DNA from: Phocaeicola faecicola
GTDB taxonomy: Bacteria; Bacteroidota; Bacteroidia; Bacteroidales; Bacteroidaceae
NCBI RefSeq assembly: GCF_013618865.1
Contig: NZ_JABSOE010000022.1
Span: 1 to 62,880 of the forward strand
Direction of reading: 5' to 3'
DNA length: 62,880 bases
Position 1 is the first letter of the stretch; each line of letters starts with the position of its first letter. The translations under genes were made by a program, and so were the position numbers. The notes under the pieces were generated by a model that searched no databases, was not told the origin of the DNA, and worked only from the letters and a program-made list of their open reading frames with translations. Shown here in pieces: positions 8,602 through 18,225 of the stretch.

Positions 8602-9666
8602 TTATTTGATACGGATAGACAAGTAAGACGTATAGGTACGGTGGTCCTCACTGAGGGAAACCTTCCACGTATATTTTCCCGGGTATATCAGTTCCAGTCT
8701 TTTCTTCACCTGCTCCAGTCCGATACCGCTTCCGCTCTTGTCCGATTTGTTCTTCGGGTGGTTGCTGTTGCTGATTTCGCAGCAGACAGTATCCTTTTCC
8801 TCCCGGATGCAAATATGGATAAAACTGGGCTCCGTGGAACTGATTCCGTGCTTGAACGCATTCTCAATGAGGGAAATGAACAGCAACGGGGCAATGGGCG
8901 TCTGACTGTTCCGCTCCGTCTGTATATCTATTTTGGTCTGTACGTCCTTGTGTACACGGATGCGCATCAGGTCGATGTAGTTCTGGATGAAATCGATTTC
9001 CTTGCACAGCGGCACATGGTTCAGCTGACTCTCGTATAAGACATAACGCAGCAGCCGGCTCAGGTCTTGTACGGTTTGCTGTGCCTTTTCTGTATCAAAG
9101 GCAATCAGGGCATAGATATTGTTCAGCGTATTGAGCAGGAAATGAGGGTTCAACTGATTTCTCAGGTTTTTCAGTTCGGCTTCCTGGCGTGCCGTTTCCG
9201 CCTCCTGCCACTGGCTGCTCATGCGGATGGTGGCTCCCAGTCCTGCCGTCAGTCCCAGCATGACCAGGTCCCGGGCAATGAAGACCATCCGGGGAGGGCG
9301 GGGGAAACCGTTGTTGACCGGCTTGAGGTTTTGGGTCGCCTCGTGAATCTCACGCATGTAGGGGAGAAGCCATCCATGCTGGAAGCACATGAATCCGGCA
9401 ATCATGACGACATTGTATACCAGATACCTTACATACCGTTTCTGCATGTAGTACTGTGGAACCAGCAGGCAATAGTTCAGGTAAAAGATGATGCAGAATA
9501 TGACAGGCATTTCTACATGATAAAGATAATTTTTCCAGGAAAAATGGCTTGTCCAGTCCTCGAAAATAAGCGGAGAGGCAAAGATCAGTATCCAGATGAC
9601 CACGTGGATGTATACGGCCAGTGGCTTTGAGGAGCGCTCCATCGGGTTGTTTGGCATCATATTCAT
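8602..9666 (-). CDS. LytS-type sensor histidine kinase (His_kinase family)
   Basis: This 354-residue inner membrane kinase has about four hydrophobic segments in residues 17-145, a short coiled-coil linker (EAETARQEAELKNLRNQ) and the phosphoacceptor box LNPHFLLNTLNNIYAL with His175. A C-terminal ATP-binding domain contains SLIENAFKHGI (N box) and SGIGLEQVKKRL (G box). It lacks a recognisable extracellular sensor domain, so it may sense within the membrane, as LytS-like kinases do. It is adjacent to its LytTR regulator and downstream of the efflux genes. Several Met codons lie in the first ten residues, so the exact start is uncertain by a few residues. Confidence 0.93.
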   Translation of the reverse strand: MNMMPNNPMERSSKPLAVYIHVVIWILIFASPLIFEDWTSHFSWKNYLYHVEMPVIFCIIFYLNYCLLVPQYYMQKRYVRYLVYNVVMIAGFMCFQHGWLLPYMREIHEATQNLKPVNNGFPRPPRMVFIARDLVMLGLTAGLGATIRMSSQWQEAETARQEAELKNLRNQLNPHFLLNTLNNIYALIAFDTEKAQQTVQDLSRLLRYVLYESQLNHVPLCKEIDFIQNYIDLMRIRVHKDVQTKIDIQTERNSQTPIAPLLFISLIENAFKHGISSTEPSFIHICIREEKDTVCCEISNSNHPKNKSDKSGSGIGLEQVKKRLELIYPGKYTWKVSLSEDHRTYTSYLSIRIK

Positions 9667-9725
9667 GGCTTTCTCAGGTGTTTTTTTATCTCCACCCTGT
9701 CTGTGCAGGGCGGAGATATGTCAGG

Positions 9726-10907
9726 TTATTCGTAGCGGATTGCTTCAATCGGGTCAAGGCAGGCCGCCTTCTTGGCCGGATACCATCCGAAGAAGATACA
9801 AAGTTGTATATATACCGGCCAGTGAACTACAACTTTTACGATCCAGCAGGCTCCACAGCCGATGAGCACGCCTATCAGACCTCCGGTGATGCTGATCAGT
9901 ACGGCCTCTATCAGGAACTGGCTGAGGATGTCGATGCCTCTGGCACCTACTGACATCCGCAGTCCGATTTCCCGCGTGCGTTCGGTCACGGATACGTACA
10001 TGATGTTCATGATACCGATACCTCCCACAACCAGTGAGATTCCGGCAATGCAGGCCAGCAGGGTAGTCATCAGTCCGGTGGTCGAACTCAGCATCGAACT
10101 CAGCTCCTGTTGTGAGCGGATGGAAAAGTCATCGTCGTCGGTGGCTTTCAGCTTATGCTCTCTTCTCAGGATACGGCTGATTTCATCGGTGGCATAGTCG
10201 GTCATGTCTTCCGTCAGTGCCGATGCAAAGATACCTTCCAGGTAAGTGACCGCCAGCAGTCTTTTCATCACGGTAGTATAAGGTGCCAGTACAATGTCGT
10301 CCTGGTCCATACCCATTGAGTTATATCCCTTGGATTTGAGCACACCCACTACCCGGAAAGGAATCTTGTTGAAGCGGATGATTTTCCCTATCGGACTTTC
10401 TCCGTCGGGGAAAAGGTTGTCTACGATGGTTTTTCCGATGACGCACACTTTGGCCGATGTCTTGATGTCGGCCTCGGTAAACATGTCTCCCTGCTCAACA
10501 GTCAGCTGGCGGATTTTCAGGTAGTCGATACTGACTCCGCTAACGGAAGAAGGGTAGTTGTTGGCCCCGTGAATCAGCTGGCCGGAGGAAGAGACCTGCG
10601 GACTGATGGCCGAAAGGTACGTACATTCTTCGCTCAGTGTCTGGTAGTTTTCCAGTTTCAGCGTCTGCATTTCCGACGGATCCTGACGGACTCCTCCACG
10701 CATTTCACCTCCCGGATGAATCATGATCATGTTGGAACCCATTTCAGAAATCTGTGCCTGAATGCTCCTTTTGGAGCCTTGACCGATGGCCAGCATGGTG
10801 ATGACCGACGCGACACCGATGATGATGCCCAGCATGGTCAGAAATGCCCGCAGCTTATTGTTGGTCAGGGCTCTTAAGGCGATTTTTAAAAGATTATTGA
10901 TGTTCAT
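9726..10907 (-). CDS. MacB-like ABC transporter permease with shortened last helix
   Basis: This 393-residue permease has the MacB layout: an N-terminal membrane helix (LRAFLTMLGIIIGVASVITMLAIG), a large periplasmic MacB_PCD domain (about 45-270) and C-terminal helices starting at TGLMTTLLACIAGISLVVGGIGIMNIM. The conserved REIGLRMSVGA loop and the tail YPAKKAACLDPIEAIRYE are present. The fourth helix looks truncated: after HWPVYIQ (residue 368) the frame goes straight to LCIFFGWYPA, where relatives carry roughly 20 more residues of membrane helix. The junction is near base 9803 and keeps the frame. The protein should pair with the ATPase 18 bases upstream; whether the truncated permease works is doubtful. 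Confidence 0.85.
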   Translation of the reverse strand: MNINNLLKIALRALTNNKLRAFLTMLGIIIGVASVITMLAIGQGSKRSIQAQISEMGSNMIMIHPGGEMRGGVRQDPSEMQTLKLENYQTLSEECTYLSAISPQVSSSGQLIHGANNYPSSVSGVSIDYLKIRQLTVEQGDMFTEADIKTSAKVCVIGKTIVDNLFPDGESPIGKIIRFNKIPFRVVGVLKSKGYNSMGMDQDDIVLAPYTTVMKRLLAVTYLEGIFASALTEDMTDYATDEISRILRREHKLKATDDDDFSIRSQQELSSMLSSTTGLMTTLLACIAGISLVVGGIGIMNIMYVSVTERTREIGLRMSVGARGIDILSQFLIEAVLISITGGLIGVLIGCGACWIVKVVVHWPVYIQLCIFFGWYPAKKAACLDPIEAIRYE

Positions 10908-10925
10908 GTCACTTCTTTTTGAGGG

Positions 10926-11672
10926 TTAGTCTTCGTCGTTGCGGGGCAGTTGGGCCAGGGTCTCCGCAGCCGACAGAATCTTCGGGTTGATACTGTCTTC
11001 GATGACGTGGCCGTCGCGCAGCCGGATGTTGCGGCTGCTGTATTGGGCCAGGTCCGGATTGTGCGTCACGAAAATGATGGTACGTCCTTCGCTGTGCAGT
11101 TTCTGGAAAAGCACCAGAATCTCAAAGGAAGTACGGGTATCCAGGTTTCCGGTGGCTTCGTCGGCGAGGATCACTGCCGGGTTGTTGACCAGGGCACGGG
11201 CAATGGCCACACGCTGCATCTGTCCTCCCGACATCTGATTGGACTTATGTTCCAGCCGGTCGCCCAGGCCCACGGCTTTCAAGGCTTCAATGGCACGCTG
11301 CCGGCGCTCGCTGGCCGTTACATTCGGATTGTACATCAGCGGGAGCTCTACGTTTTCCACTGCCGTAGTCTTCGGCAGCAGGTTGTAGTTCTGAAAGACA
11401 AACCCGATTTTCCGGTTGCGCAGCACGGCACGTTGCGATTTGCTCATGGTCCGGACAGAAATCCCGTCCAGGTAATACTCTCCGCTTGTCGGGGTGTCCA
11501 GGCACCCCAGCGTGTTCAGCAGGGTCGATTTTCCGGAGCCGGAGGTTCCCATGATCGTGACAAATTCTCCTTCCTGGATGGAAAATGATACTCCCCGGAG
11601 AGCATGTACAGTCTCTTCTCCGACAATGAAATTTCGCCTGATATCTTGTAATTGTATGACCGTCTTGCTCAT
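10926..11672 (-). CDS. MacB-like ABC transporter ATP-binding protein
   Basis: This 248-residue ATPase has a Walker A motif GTSGSGKST at residues 42-50, Q-loop FVFQNYNLL, signature MSGGQMQRVAIARAL and Walker B VILADEATGNLD, followed by the H-loop FVTHN. This is the LolD/MacB class, in which ATPase and permease are separate genes here rather than fused as in E. coli MacB. It should power the membrane protein encoded next, in a tripartite complex with the membrane fusion protein and TolC-like channel upstream. A C-terminal extension after the H-loop (about residues 215-248) is polar and not distinctive. Confidence 0.95.
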   Translation of the reverse strand: MSKTVIQLQDIRRNFIVGEETVHALRGVSFSIQEGEFVTIMGTSGSGKSTLLNTLGCLDTPTSGEYYLDGISVRTMSKSQRAVLRNRKIGFVFQNYNLLPKTTAVENVELPLMYNPNVTASERRQRAIEALKAVGLGDRLEHKSNQMSGGQMQRVAIARALVNNPAVILADEATGNLDTRTSFEILVLFQKLHSEGRTIIFVTHNPDLAQYSSRNIRLRDGHVIEDSINPKILSAAETLAQLPRNDED

Positions 11673-11690
11673 AGCTTTTCGTTCTCTTGA

Positions 11691-12920
11691 TTATTCCTGT
11701 TTACTGTTCTTGTTTTTGTTGCGGTCGGGTGGGCCGAGCATGAACGGACTGCGTTCGCCTTGCTCCTGCATGGCCGGACCGGCCTGCAACTGGGTCTCTG
11801 CCTCACTCACTACCATTGTACCTTCGGTGATGCCGCTGATAATTTCGGTATGGATACCGTCACTCAGACCGATTTCTACCGGATGTGCCTGGAATACATG
11901 GTTTTCGTAGGTCCATACTTTATGCGGTGCGTCACAGTCGTTTACTACGTCTTCCTTACCCAGAAGCGGTTTTTCCGGAGTGAAGCGGAGGGCTTTCGAA
12001 GGAATGCAGAGCACCCCTCTTTTGTCGGTAATGTAGATTGATACATTGGCTGTCAGTCTCGGCTTCAGTTTCAGGTCCGGATTGTCGGCCGTGATGACCA
12101 CTTCATAGGTAACCACACTTTCGCTGGTGGTGGTACTGCTGGTCGAAGATGAACTCTTGGTGCTTCCCAGACGGACCTGCCGGACGTATCCTTCGAAGGT
12201 ATCTTCCGGATAGGCATCTACGGTGAAGCTGACACGCTGTCCTTCCTTGACCCCGCCTATATCGGCTTCGTCCACGTCGGCAACTACCTGCATTTTGGTA
12301 AGGTCGGCGGCAATGGTGAAGAGGGTCGGTGTCTCGAAGCCGGAAGCTACGGTCTGTCCTTCTTCCACATCCTTGCTGGTGACTACTCCGTCAATCGGAG
12401 AGGTGATGGTGGCATACGACAGGTTTCTACGGGCTTTGTCGTAGGCAGCCTTCGCACTCTCGTAGCTGCTTCTGGCACGCTGGTAGTTGTAAAGATATTC
12501 TTCGTATTCCTTGTTGCTGATCAGTCCTTTTTCATGCAGTTTCAGGTTCCGGTCATAATTTTTCTTCTGGTACTCAAATTCGGCCTTGGCCCCTTCATAG
12601 TTTCCTTCTGCCGATTTGAGGTCGCTTTCCAGGGTTACCTTATCCATTTCAGCAATCAGTTCTCCTTTTTTGACTACAGAGTTATAATCGATGTAAATCT
12701 TGTCAATAATACCGGATACCTGCGTTCCCACTTCTACCTCAGTTACCGGTTCGATGGTTCCGGTCGCAGTAATGGAGCTGCTGATGGCTCCTTTTTCTAC
12801 TTTTGCTGTGAGAAACTGGATACGGGCTTTCTGTTTTGAGCTGCTCAGCAGGCCATATCCGGCTCCTGCCACCACGATGAGGGCAGCCAGCACCGTTGTT
12901 ATTTTCTGTTTCTTGTTCAT
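11691..12920 (-). CDS. MacA-like periplasmic adaptor (membrane fusion protein)
   Basis: This 409-residue adaptor has one N-terminal membrane anchor (ITTVLAALIVVAGAGYGLL), a lipoyl-like half motif near 55-90 (EVEVGTQVSGIIDKIYI), a coiled-coil hairpin at about 100-175 (rich in E, K and A), the second lipoyl half (TITSPIDGVVTSKDVEEGQTVASG) and beta-barrel and membrane-proximal domains. It would bridge the inner membrane ABC transporter and the TolC-like channel. A Ser/Thr-rich loop (near 255-270) interrupts the beta-barrel part, and the last 25 residues are charged (RNKNKNSKQE). It lies between tolC and macB genes in one operon. Confidence 0.93.
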   Translation of the reverse strand: MNKKQKITTVLAALIVVAGAGYGLLSSSKQKARIQFLTAKVEKGAISSSITATGTIEPVTEVEVGTQVSGIIDKIYIDYNSVVKKGELIAEMDKVTLESDLKSAEGNYEGAKAEFEYQKKNYDRNLKLHEKGLISNKEYEEYLYNYQRARSSYESAKAAYDKARRNLSYATITSPIDGVVTSKDVEEGQTVASGFETPTLFTIAADLTKMQVVADVDEADIGGVKEGQRVSFTVDAYPEDTFEGYVRQVRLGSTKSSSSTSSTTTSESVVTYEVVITADNPDLKLKPRLTANVSIYITDKRGVLCIPSKALRFTPEKPLLGKEDVVNDCDAPHKVWTYENHVFQAHPVEIGLSDGIHTEIISGITEGTMVVSEAETQLQAGPAMQEQGERSPFMLGPPDRNKNKNSKQE

Positions 12921-12960
12921 TGTGATGAAAGTTTATATGATAAGATTGTAGTTGTTTGTC

Positions 12961-14307
12961 TTACAGTTCGATTTTATCGTTGGCATAGAACATCAGCAGG
13001 GAGCGGTTCAGGATGGCCATGTATTTGGCCTGTATGCGCTCTTGCTGTGCGCTGAGCAGGTTGTTCTTCTCGGTCAGCAGTTCTACCGTATTTTTCATTC
13101 CCAGGCTGAACTGCTCATTGACCAGGTTATAGCTGCTCTGGCAGCTCTTCAGCTTGCTGTCGGCGGCAACGAACTGCTGCTGGGCGTTAGTGGCATCCAG
13201 CCACATGGTCTCGATGTTCCGGTACAGTTCCTTCTCGGCGTTCGTCATGTCAAGTTGCGTACTCTTGTATTGTATTTTCGCTTTTTCTACGGCACTTTTG
13301 GTCTCCCGGTTCTGGAAGATAGGAATGCTCAGCGTCAGTCCGATGCTGTTGTTCCATCCGTTCTTTACCTGTTCGCTGAAAGTGAAGTCACTGCCGCTCG
13401 TATGATTGGTTCCGATTCCCGCACTCAGACTGAGGTTCGGCATGTATCCTGATTTGGCAATCTTGACGGAAAGGTCGGCAGAGCGGATACTGGCCTTGTT
13501 GCTCTGGATTTCCGGACGGATGGCAAGGGCCGACTCATATACGAACTGCTTGTCGGGCAGGGGAGCCAGGACGGTCTCTTCGTTCAGTTCCGGTACGCTG
13601 AGCACCAGTTCTTTGCCGTTGTCTATTTCCAGAAGCTGTTTCAGCTGCAGGTTATAGTCGGCAAGGGTGGCCCGGGCAGTGACCAGCTGGTATTGGTCGT
13701 TGCTGACCTGCGACTCCAGCTGTGCCAGTTCACTTTTGGAGATGTCGCCCGCTTCCAGCAGCTGCACACCCCGCTCGTACTGAGCCTTGCTCAGCTCCAC
13801 TGTATTTTCATTGATGTGTACCGACTCCTGTGCATACAGAATCTGCACATAGAGCTTGGTGATTTCTTCCTGCAGCAGGTTCTCCTGCTCCTGTACCGTC
13901 AGTGCAGCCATCTCCTCTGCAATCTGCTGCTGCTTGATGGTGTTGCGGCGGCGGTTTCCGTTCCATACCGTCCACGAAGCATTCAGTCCATAATTGCCGT
14001 TGTAAGATGTATTGTTGTTGCTGCTGATAATCTCGGTTCCGCTTACACTGGCACTGTTTTCCTGATAGGGGCGGTTGACTACATTCTGGCTGGTGCTGAA
14101 AGACAGACTGGGGAAAAGAGCCGCTTTGGCTGTCTTGACATCAATCTTGCTCTCTTCCAGTGAAAGCCGGTTCTGTTGTAACTGAATATTCTGCTCCATG
14201 GCATACTGGAGGCAGTCATCCAAAGTCCATCTTAGCGTGTCACTTTGTGCTGAAGCCGCTTCCGTCACGAGGAAGGCGGCCATCATCCATGCAATTCCTT
14301 GTTTCAT
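12961..14307 (-). CDS. TolC-like outer membrane efflux protein
   Basis: This 448-residue protein has a signal peptide (MKQGIAWMMAAFLVTEAASAQS) and the duplicated OEP fold: long alpha-helical stretches separated by beta-strand regions (LSFSTSQNVVN.. and NLSLSAGIGTN..). The sequence TLRWTLDDCLQYAMEQNIQLQQNRLSLEESK at the mature N-terminus is typical of the family. It should form the outer membrane duct for the MacAB-like pump encoded downstream. The start at 14307 is selected because a promoter -7 box (14335-14342) overlaps the other possible start at 14337. It is the first gene of the six-gene pump and two-component cluster. Confidence 0.93.
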   Translation of the reverse strand: MKQGIAWMMAAFLVTEAASAQSDTLRWTLDDCLQYAMEQNIQLQQNRLSLEESKIDVKTAKAALFPSLSFSTSQNVVNRPYQENSASVSGTEIISSNNNTSYNGNYGLNASWTVWNGNRRRNTIKQQQIAEEMAALTVQEQENLLQEEITKLYVQILYAQESVHINENTVELSKAQYERGVQLLEAGDISKSELAQLESQVSNDQYQLVTARATLADYNLQLKQLLEIDNGKELVLSVPELNEETVLAPLPDKQFVYESALAIRPEIQSNKASIRSADLSVKIAKSGYMPNLSLSAGIGTNHTSGSDFTFSEQVKNGWNNSIGLTLSIPIFQNRETKSAVEKAKIQYKSTQLDMTNAEKELYRNIETMWLDATNAQQQFVAADSKLKSCQSSYNLVNEQFSLGMKNTVELLTEKNNLLSAQQERIQAKYMAILNRSLLMFYANDKIEL

Positions 14308-14334
14308 CAGATTTCTATATTGGTTTTGATGATA

Positions 14335-14366
14335 CAAAAATAAAAGTCCCTTGATGGGATTGCAAC
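14335..14366 (-). promoter_or_regulatory. Promoter of the tolC-macAB-sensor/regulator cluster
   Basis: On the minus strand TTGC (CAA at 14363-14365) is followed after about 20 bases by TATTTTTG (14335-14342), matching TAnnTTTG. It is the only good promoter ahead of the six minus-strand genes. Confidence 0.75.
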
Positions 14367-14491
14367 TGGAATAGATGAGGCGGATTTTTTCGGAGAGGAA
14401 CCCTTGTTTTTTACCGATAAATTCCCCGAAAGCTTCCTCGTACGGGGATTTACGGACAGAGAAGGGGGAATTTTCGATGTTCGCGGGTGCG

Positions 14492-14525
14492 TTTGTTCGG
14501 TTTTTCAGTTTTTTTCCTACCTTTG
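14492..14525 (+). promoter_or_regulatory. Promoter of recR
   Basis: TTTG at 14492-14495 and TACCTTTG at 14518-14525 are separated by 22 bases. The leader to the ATG at 14561 is about 30 bases. Confidence 0.75.
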
Positions 14526-14560
14526 TGTGTCAATTTAAAGTATAGTGTGGAAGTAAAACG

Positions 14561-15178
14561 ATGAATCAACAATATCCTTCTTTGTTATTGGAGAAAGCGG
14601 TCGGGGAGTTTGCCAAATTGCCGGGTATAGGCCGGAAAACGGCTATGCGACTGGTGCTTCACCTGCTTCGGCAGGATTTGCAGACGGTGGAGGCTTTCGG
14701 TAATTCGGTCATGACCTTGAAGCGTGAGGTAAAATATTGTAAGGTGTGCCATAACATATCGGATACCGATGTTTGTCAGATTTGTTCCAATGCGGCAAGG
14801 GATGCTTCTACCGTGTGTGTGGTAGAGAATATCCGTGACGTGATGGCTGTAGAGAATACCCAGCAGTACAAAGGGCTGTATCATGTGCTGGGCGGGGTAA
14901 TCTCTCCGATGGACGGGGTAGGCCCTTCGGACTTGCAGATCGACAGTCTGGTGGACAGGGTACGGACGGGAGTGGTGAAGGAGGTCATTCTGGCCTTGAG
15001 TTCTACGATGGAAGGCGATACCACCAATTTCTATATTTACCGCAAACTGGCGCCGTATGAGGTGAAACTGACCATGATTGCCCGGGGAATTTCCATTGGC
15101 GACGAACTGGAATATACGGACGAGGTGACGCTGGGACGTTCCATTGTCAACCGCACGGTGTTTACCGGTACGATGTAA
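14561..15178 (+). CDS. recR: Recombination mediator RecR
   Basis: This 205-residue protein helps load RecA on single-stranded DNA during gap repair. Visible parts are the N-terminal helix-hairpin-helix ([20 protein letters not shown]), a four-cysteine zinc finger with C60, C63, C72 and C75, and a Toprim domain with [14 protein letters not shown] near residues 86-100 and [12 protein letters not shown] near 116. Its length matches the family. It has its own promoter and is followed by a small membrane protein and an acetyltransferase on the same strand. Confidence 0.97.
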   Translation: MNQQYPSLLLEKAVGEFAKLPGIGRKTAMRLVLHLLRQDLQTVEAFGNSVMTLKREVKYCKVCHNISDTDVCQICSNAARDASTVCVVENIRDVMAVENTQQYKGLYHVLGGVISPMDGVGPSDLQIDSLVDRVRTGVVKEVILALSSTMEGDTTNFYIYRKLAPYEVKLTMIARGISIGDELEYTDEVTLGRSIVNRTVFTGTM

Positions 15179-15282
15179 TCTCCGCTTTTGGGGAAACTTT
15201 TATTAAAAAAATGAAGTGAGAATGAGACGGTAATCGTCAGTCGCCCGATGAATGACGGTTACAGGATAATAGAGACAAGATT

Positions 15283-15735
15283 ATGACACGTGAAATAAAA
15301 AAACTGCTTTTTAGGCTGAGAGTTGAATATGCTTTGTTCTGGGTACTGGCCTTTTTGCTGGTAGTCAGTTACGAACTGGAATGGTTGCCGCAGGGCACTC
15401 TGGCAGGGGATGCCCAGGCGGAGTATGTGGTACAGATCAGTTGCGTACTGCTGTCCATCGTATTGATTCCCTTATCCCTGCGCCTGTTTAATCTGTCCCT
15501 GACGCGCTATGTGCGGACCTTGCCGCTGGTGGAGGCCATCCAAAGCTACCGCCGCTGGAGCGAGATACGTCTGTCGCTGCTGCTGGCTCCCGTGCTTTGG
15601 GATTTGTCGGCCTACTACTGGACGCTGGATACGACCGGTCTGCTCTGTGCCGGTATGGTCTTTGTGGCTGCCATGTTTTGCGTGCCCGGACAGGACCGCC
15701 TGCTGAGTGAGATGAATCTGGAGGAACAGGAGTAA
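15283..15735 (+). CDS. Small membrane protein of unknown function
   Basis: I do not recognise a named family. The 150-residue product has about four hydrophobic segments (ALFWVLAFLLVVSYEL; VVQISCVLLSIVLIPLSL; LSLLLAPVLWDLSAYYW; GLLCAGMVFVAAMFCV) and a charged C-terminus, so it is an integral membrane protein. It starts with MTREIKKLLFRLRVEYALF and lies 104 bases after recR and 60 bases before the acetyltransferase gene, probably in the same transcription unit. Nothing in the sequence suggests an enzyme. Confidence 0.75.
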   Translation: MTREIKKLLFRLRVEYALFWVLAFLLVVSYELEWLPQGTLAGDAQAEYVVQISCVLLSIVLIPLSLRLFNLSLTRYVRTLPLVEAIQSYRRWSEIRLSLLLAPVLWDLSAYYWTLDTTGLLCAGMVFVAAMFCVPGQDRLLSEMNLEEQE

Positions 15736-15795
15736 GAGCACCTGGTGCCCGCAAGGGAGTTTTTATCAATGAATCATGATTATTAAAGACCGCAG

Positions 15796-16320
15796 ATGAG
15801 AAACGATTTTTCGACAGACCGCATACTGCTTCGTGCTCCGGAACCGGAAGACCTGGAGCTGATGTTCTCTCTGGAGAATGAAGAGGATGCCTGCAATGCG
15901 TCGGTGGCTACCGGACCGTATTCCCGTTATCAGTTGAAGAAATACATCGCCGAATCGGAAAACGACCTGTTTGCCGACCATCAGCTCCGGCTGATGATCG
16001 AGTGGAAGGAGGAGCGGAAGACAGTCGGCATCATCGATGTCTTTGATTTCTCTCCGCGGTACCGGAGGGCGGAACTGGGGATTATTATTAAAAAGGAGTA
16101 CCGGCGCCAGAAATTTGCCCATGAGGCTTACCGCCTGCTGGAAATGCATTGCCGGAACCTCGGCTTCCGTCAGTTGTATGCATACGTTTCACCTAATAAT
16201 ATATCCAGTCTGCGTTTCCTGCAGGCGGAAGGATTCCAGGTGACGGCTACTTTGCCCGACTGGCTGTGGGAAGGAGGGAAGTTTACGAGCGTGAATTTGC
16301 TCCAGAAACTGTTTGTCTGA
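15796..16320 (+). CDS. GNAT-family N-acetyltransferase (RimJ/SpeG-like)
   Basis: The 174-residue protein has the GNAT fold. RILLRAPEPEDLELMFSLEN is the typical N-terminal strand-helix start, GIIDVFDFSPRYRRAELGIIIKK covers strands 3-4, followed by RRQKFAHEAYRLLEMHC for the acetyl-CoA loop and helix, and YVSPNNISSLRFLQAEGFQ near residue 136 is the conserved AsN-SlrfyekcGF-type motif. It probably acetylates an amine of a small molecule or protein N-terminus. The substrate is unknown. It is the last gene of the recR group. Confidence 0.88.
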   Translation: MRNDFSTDRILLRAPEPEDLELMFSLENEEDACNASVATGPYSRYQLKKYIAESENDLFADHQLRLMIEWKEERKTVGIIDVFDFSPRYRRAELGIIIKKEYRRQKFAHEAYRLLEMHCRNLGFRQLYAYVSPNNISSLRFLQAEGFQVTATLPDWLWEGGKFTSVNLLQKLFV

Positions 16321-17694
<1,374 letters not shown>

Positions 17695-17716
17695 TCAGTT
17701 AATTGACCATATAGCG

Positions 17717-17749
17717 AAGGCCGTCCGTTTTCCGGGCGGCCTTTTTTTT
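17717..17749 (+). terminator. Rho-independent terminator of gap
   Basis: AAGGCCGTCCG (17717-17727) pairs with CGGGCGGCCTT (17733-17743) with one G-T pair, followed by eight T. Confidence 0.92.
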
Positions 17750-17900
17750 GTATGCTTCCGGCGGAACTGGGGTGGAGGACTGCGTGCCGGTCGGTGGTAC
17801 GAGGGTGTATAAGGGAATATTCTTTTCAAGTATCCGGAGAATAAGTTTCCGTAACCTCGTTGTATTTTTCAGGCAACAGGGAGTATAACTGGCTTGCTGT

Positions 17901-17941
17901 CGTGGTTTTATCAGTTAACGGCGCGGATTAATAAAACCACG
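17901..17941. repeat. Perfect 10-bp inverted repeat
   Basis: CGTGGTTTTA at 17901-17910 and TAAAACCACG at 17932-17941 form a stem with a 21-base loop, extended by three weak G-T pairs outside. It has no T run, so it is not an ordinary terminator; it lies about 190 bases before the promoter of the antiporter gene. Confidence 0.6.
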
Positions 17942-18125
17942 GTGCTGAGCGATGAAATCGGGCAGTGGACGGATTTTTCTTTCTGCGGATGCTTTCTTTT
18001 TTCTGCGGGCAGGTGAGGGTATCTGCCGCCTCCGGAGAATAAATGTTTCGTCTTTATGGGACACTTTATCAGCGGTATCGGCAGGGATTCATTTATTTAC
18101 AATTCTTAAACTTTTAGGGAAAATC

Positions 18126-18156
18126 TTGTGCTTCCGGATATAATCTGTTAATTTTG
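18126..18156 (+). promoter_or_regulatory. Promoter of the NhaC-like antiporter gene
   Basis: TTGTG (18126-18130) and TAATTTTG (18149-18156) are spaced 20 bases apart, a good Bacteroidetes promoter. Confidence 0.75.
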
Positions 18157-18225
18157 CACCCTGTATTTATCTTTATAATCTAACAATAGGAAAATCCCGG
18201 ACGGGAATATTGGTTTTTTTTGAAT

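Larger units (their letters stand above)
17750..18225. other. Intergenic region upstream of the NhaC-like gene
   Basis: About 475 bases without a convincing gene. A 63-codon frame at 17952-18143 shows no family signal and is not called. Features are a perfect 10-bp inverted repeat at 17901-17941 and a promoter at 18126-18156. A leader of about 65 bases precedes the ATG at 18226. Confidence 0.5.

Noticed and set aside
7159..14307. Horizontally acquired efflux island
   Set aside because: The order TolC, MacA, MacB ATPase, permease, kinase, LytTR regulator and the base composition match the surrounding DNA; no integrase or repeats border it.
17952..18143. Short 63-codon frame between gap and the NhaC-like gene
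   Set aside because: No start context, no similarity to a known small protein, and it lies upstream of a promoter.
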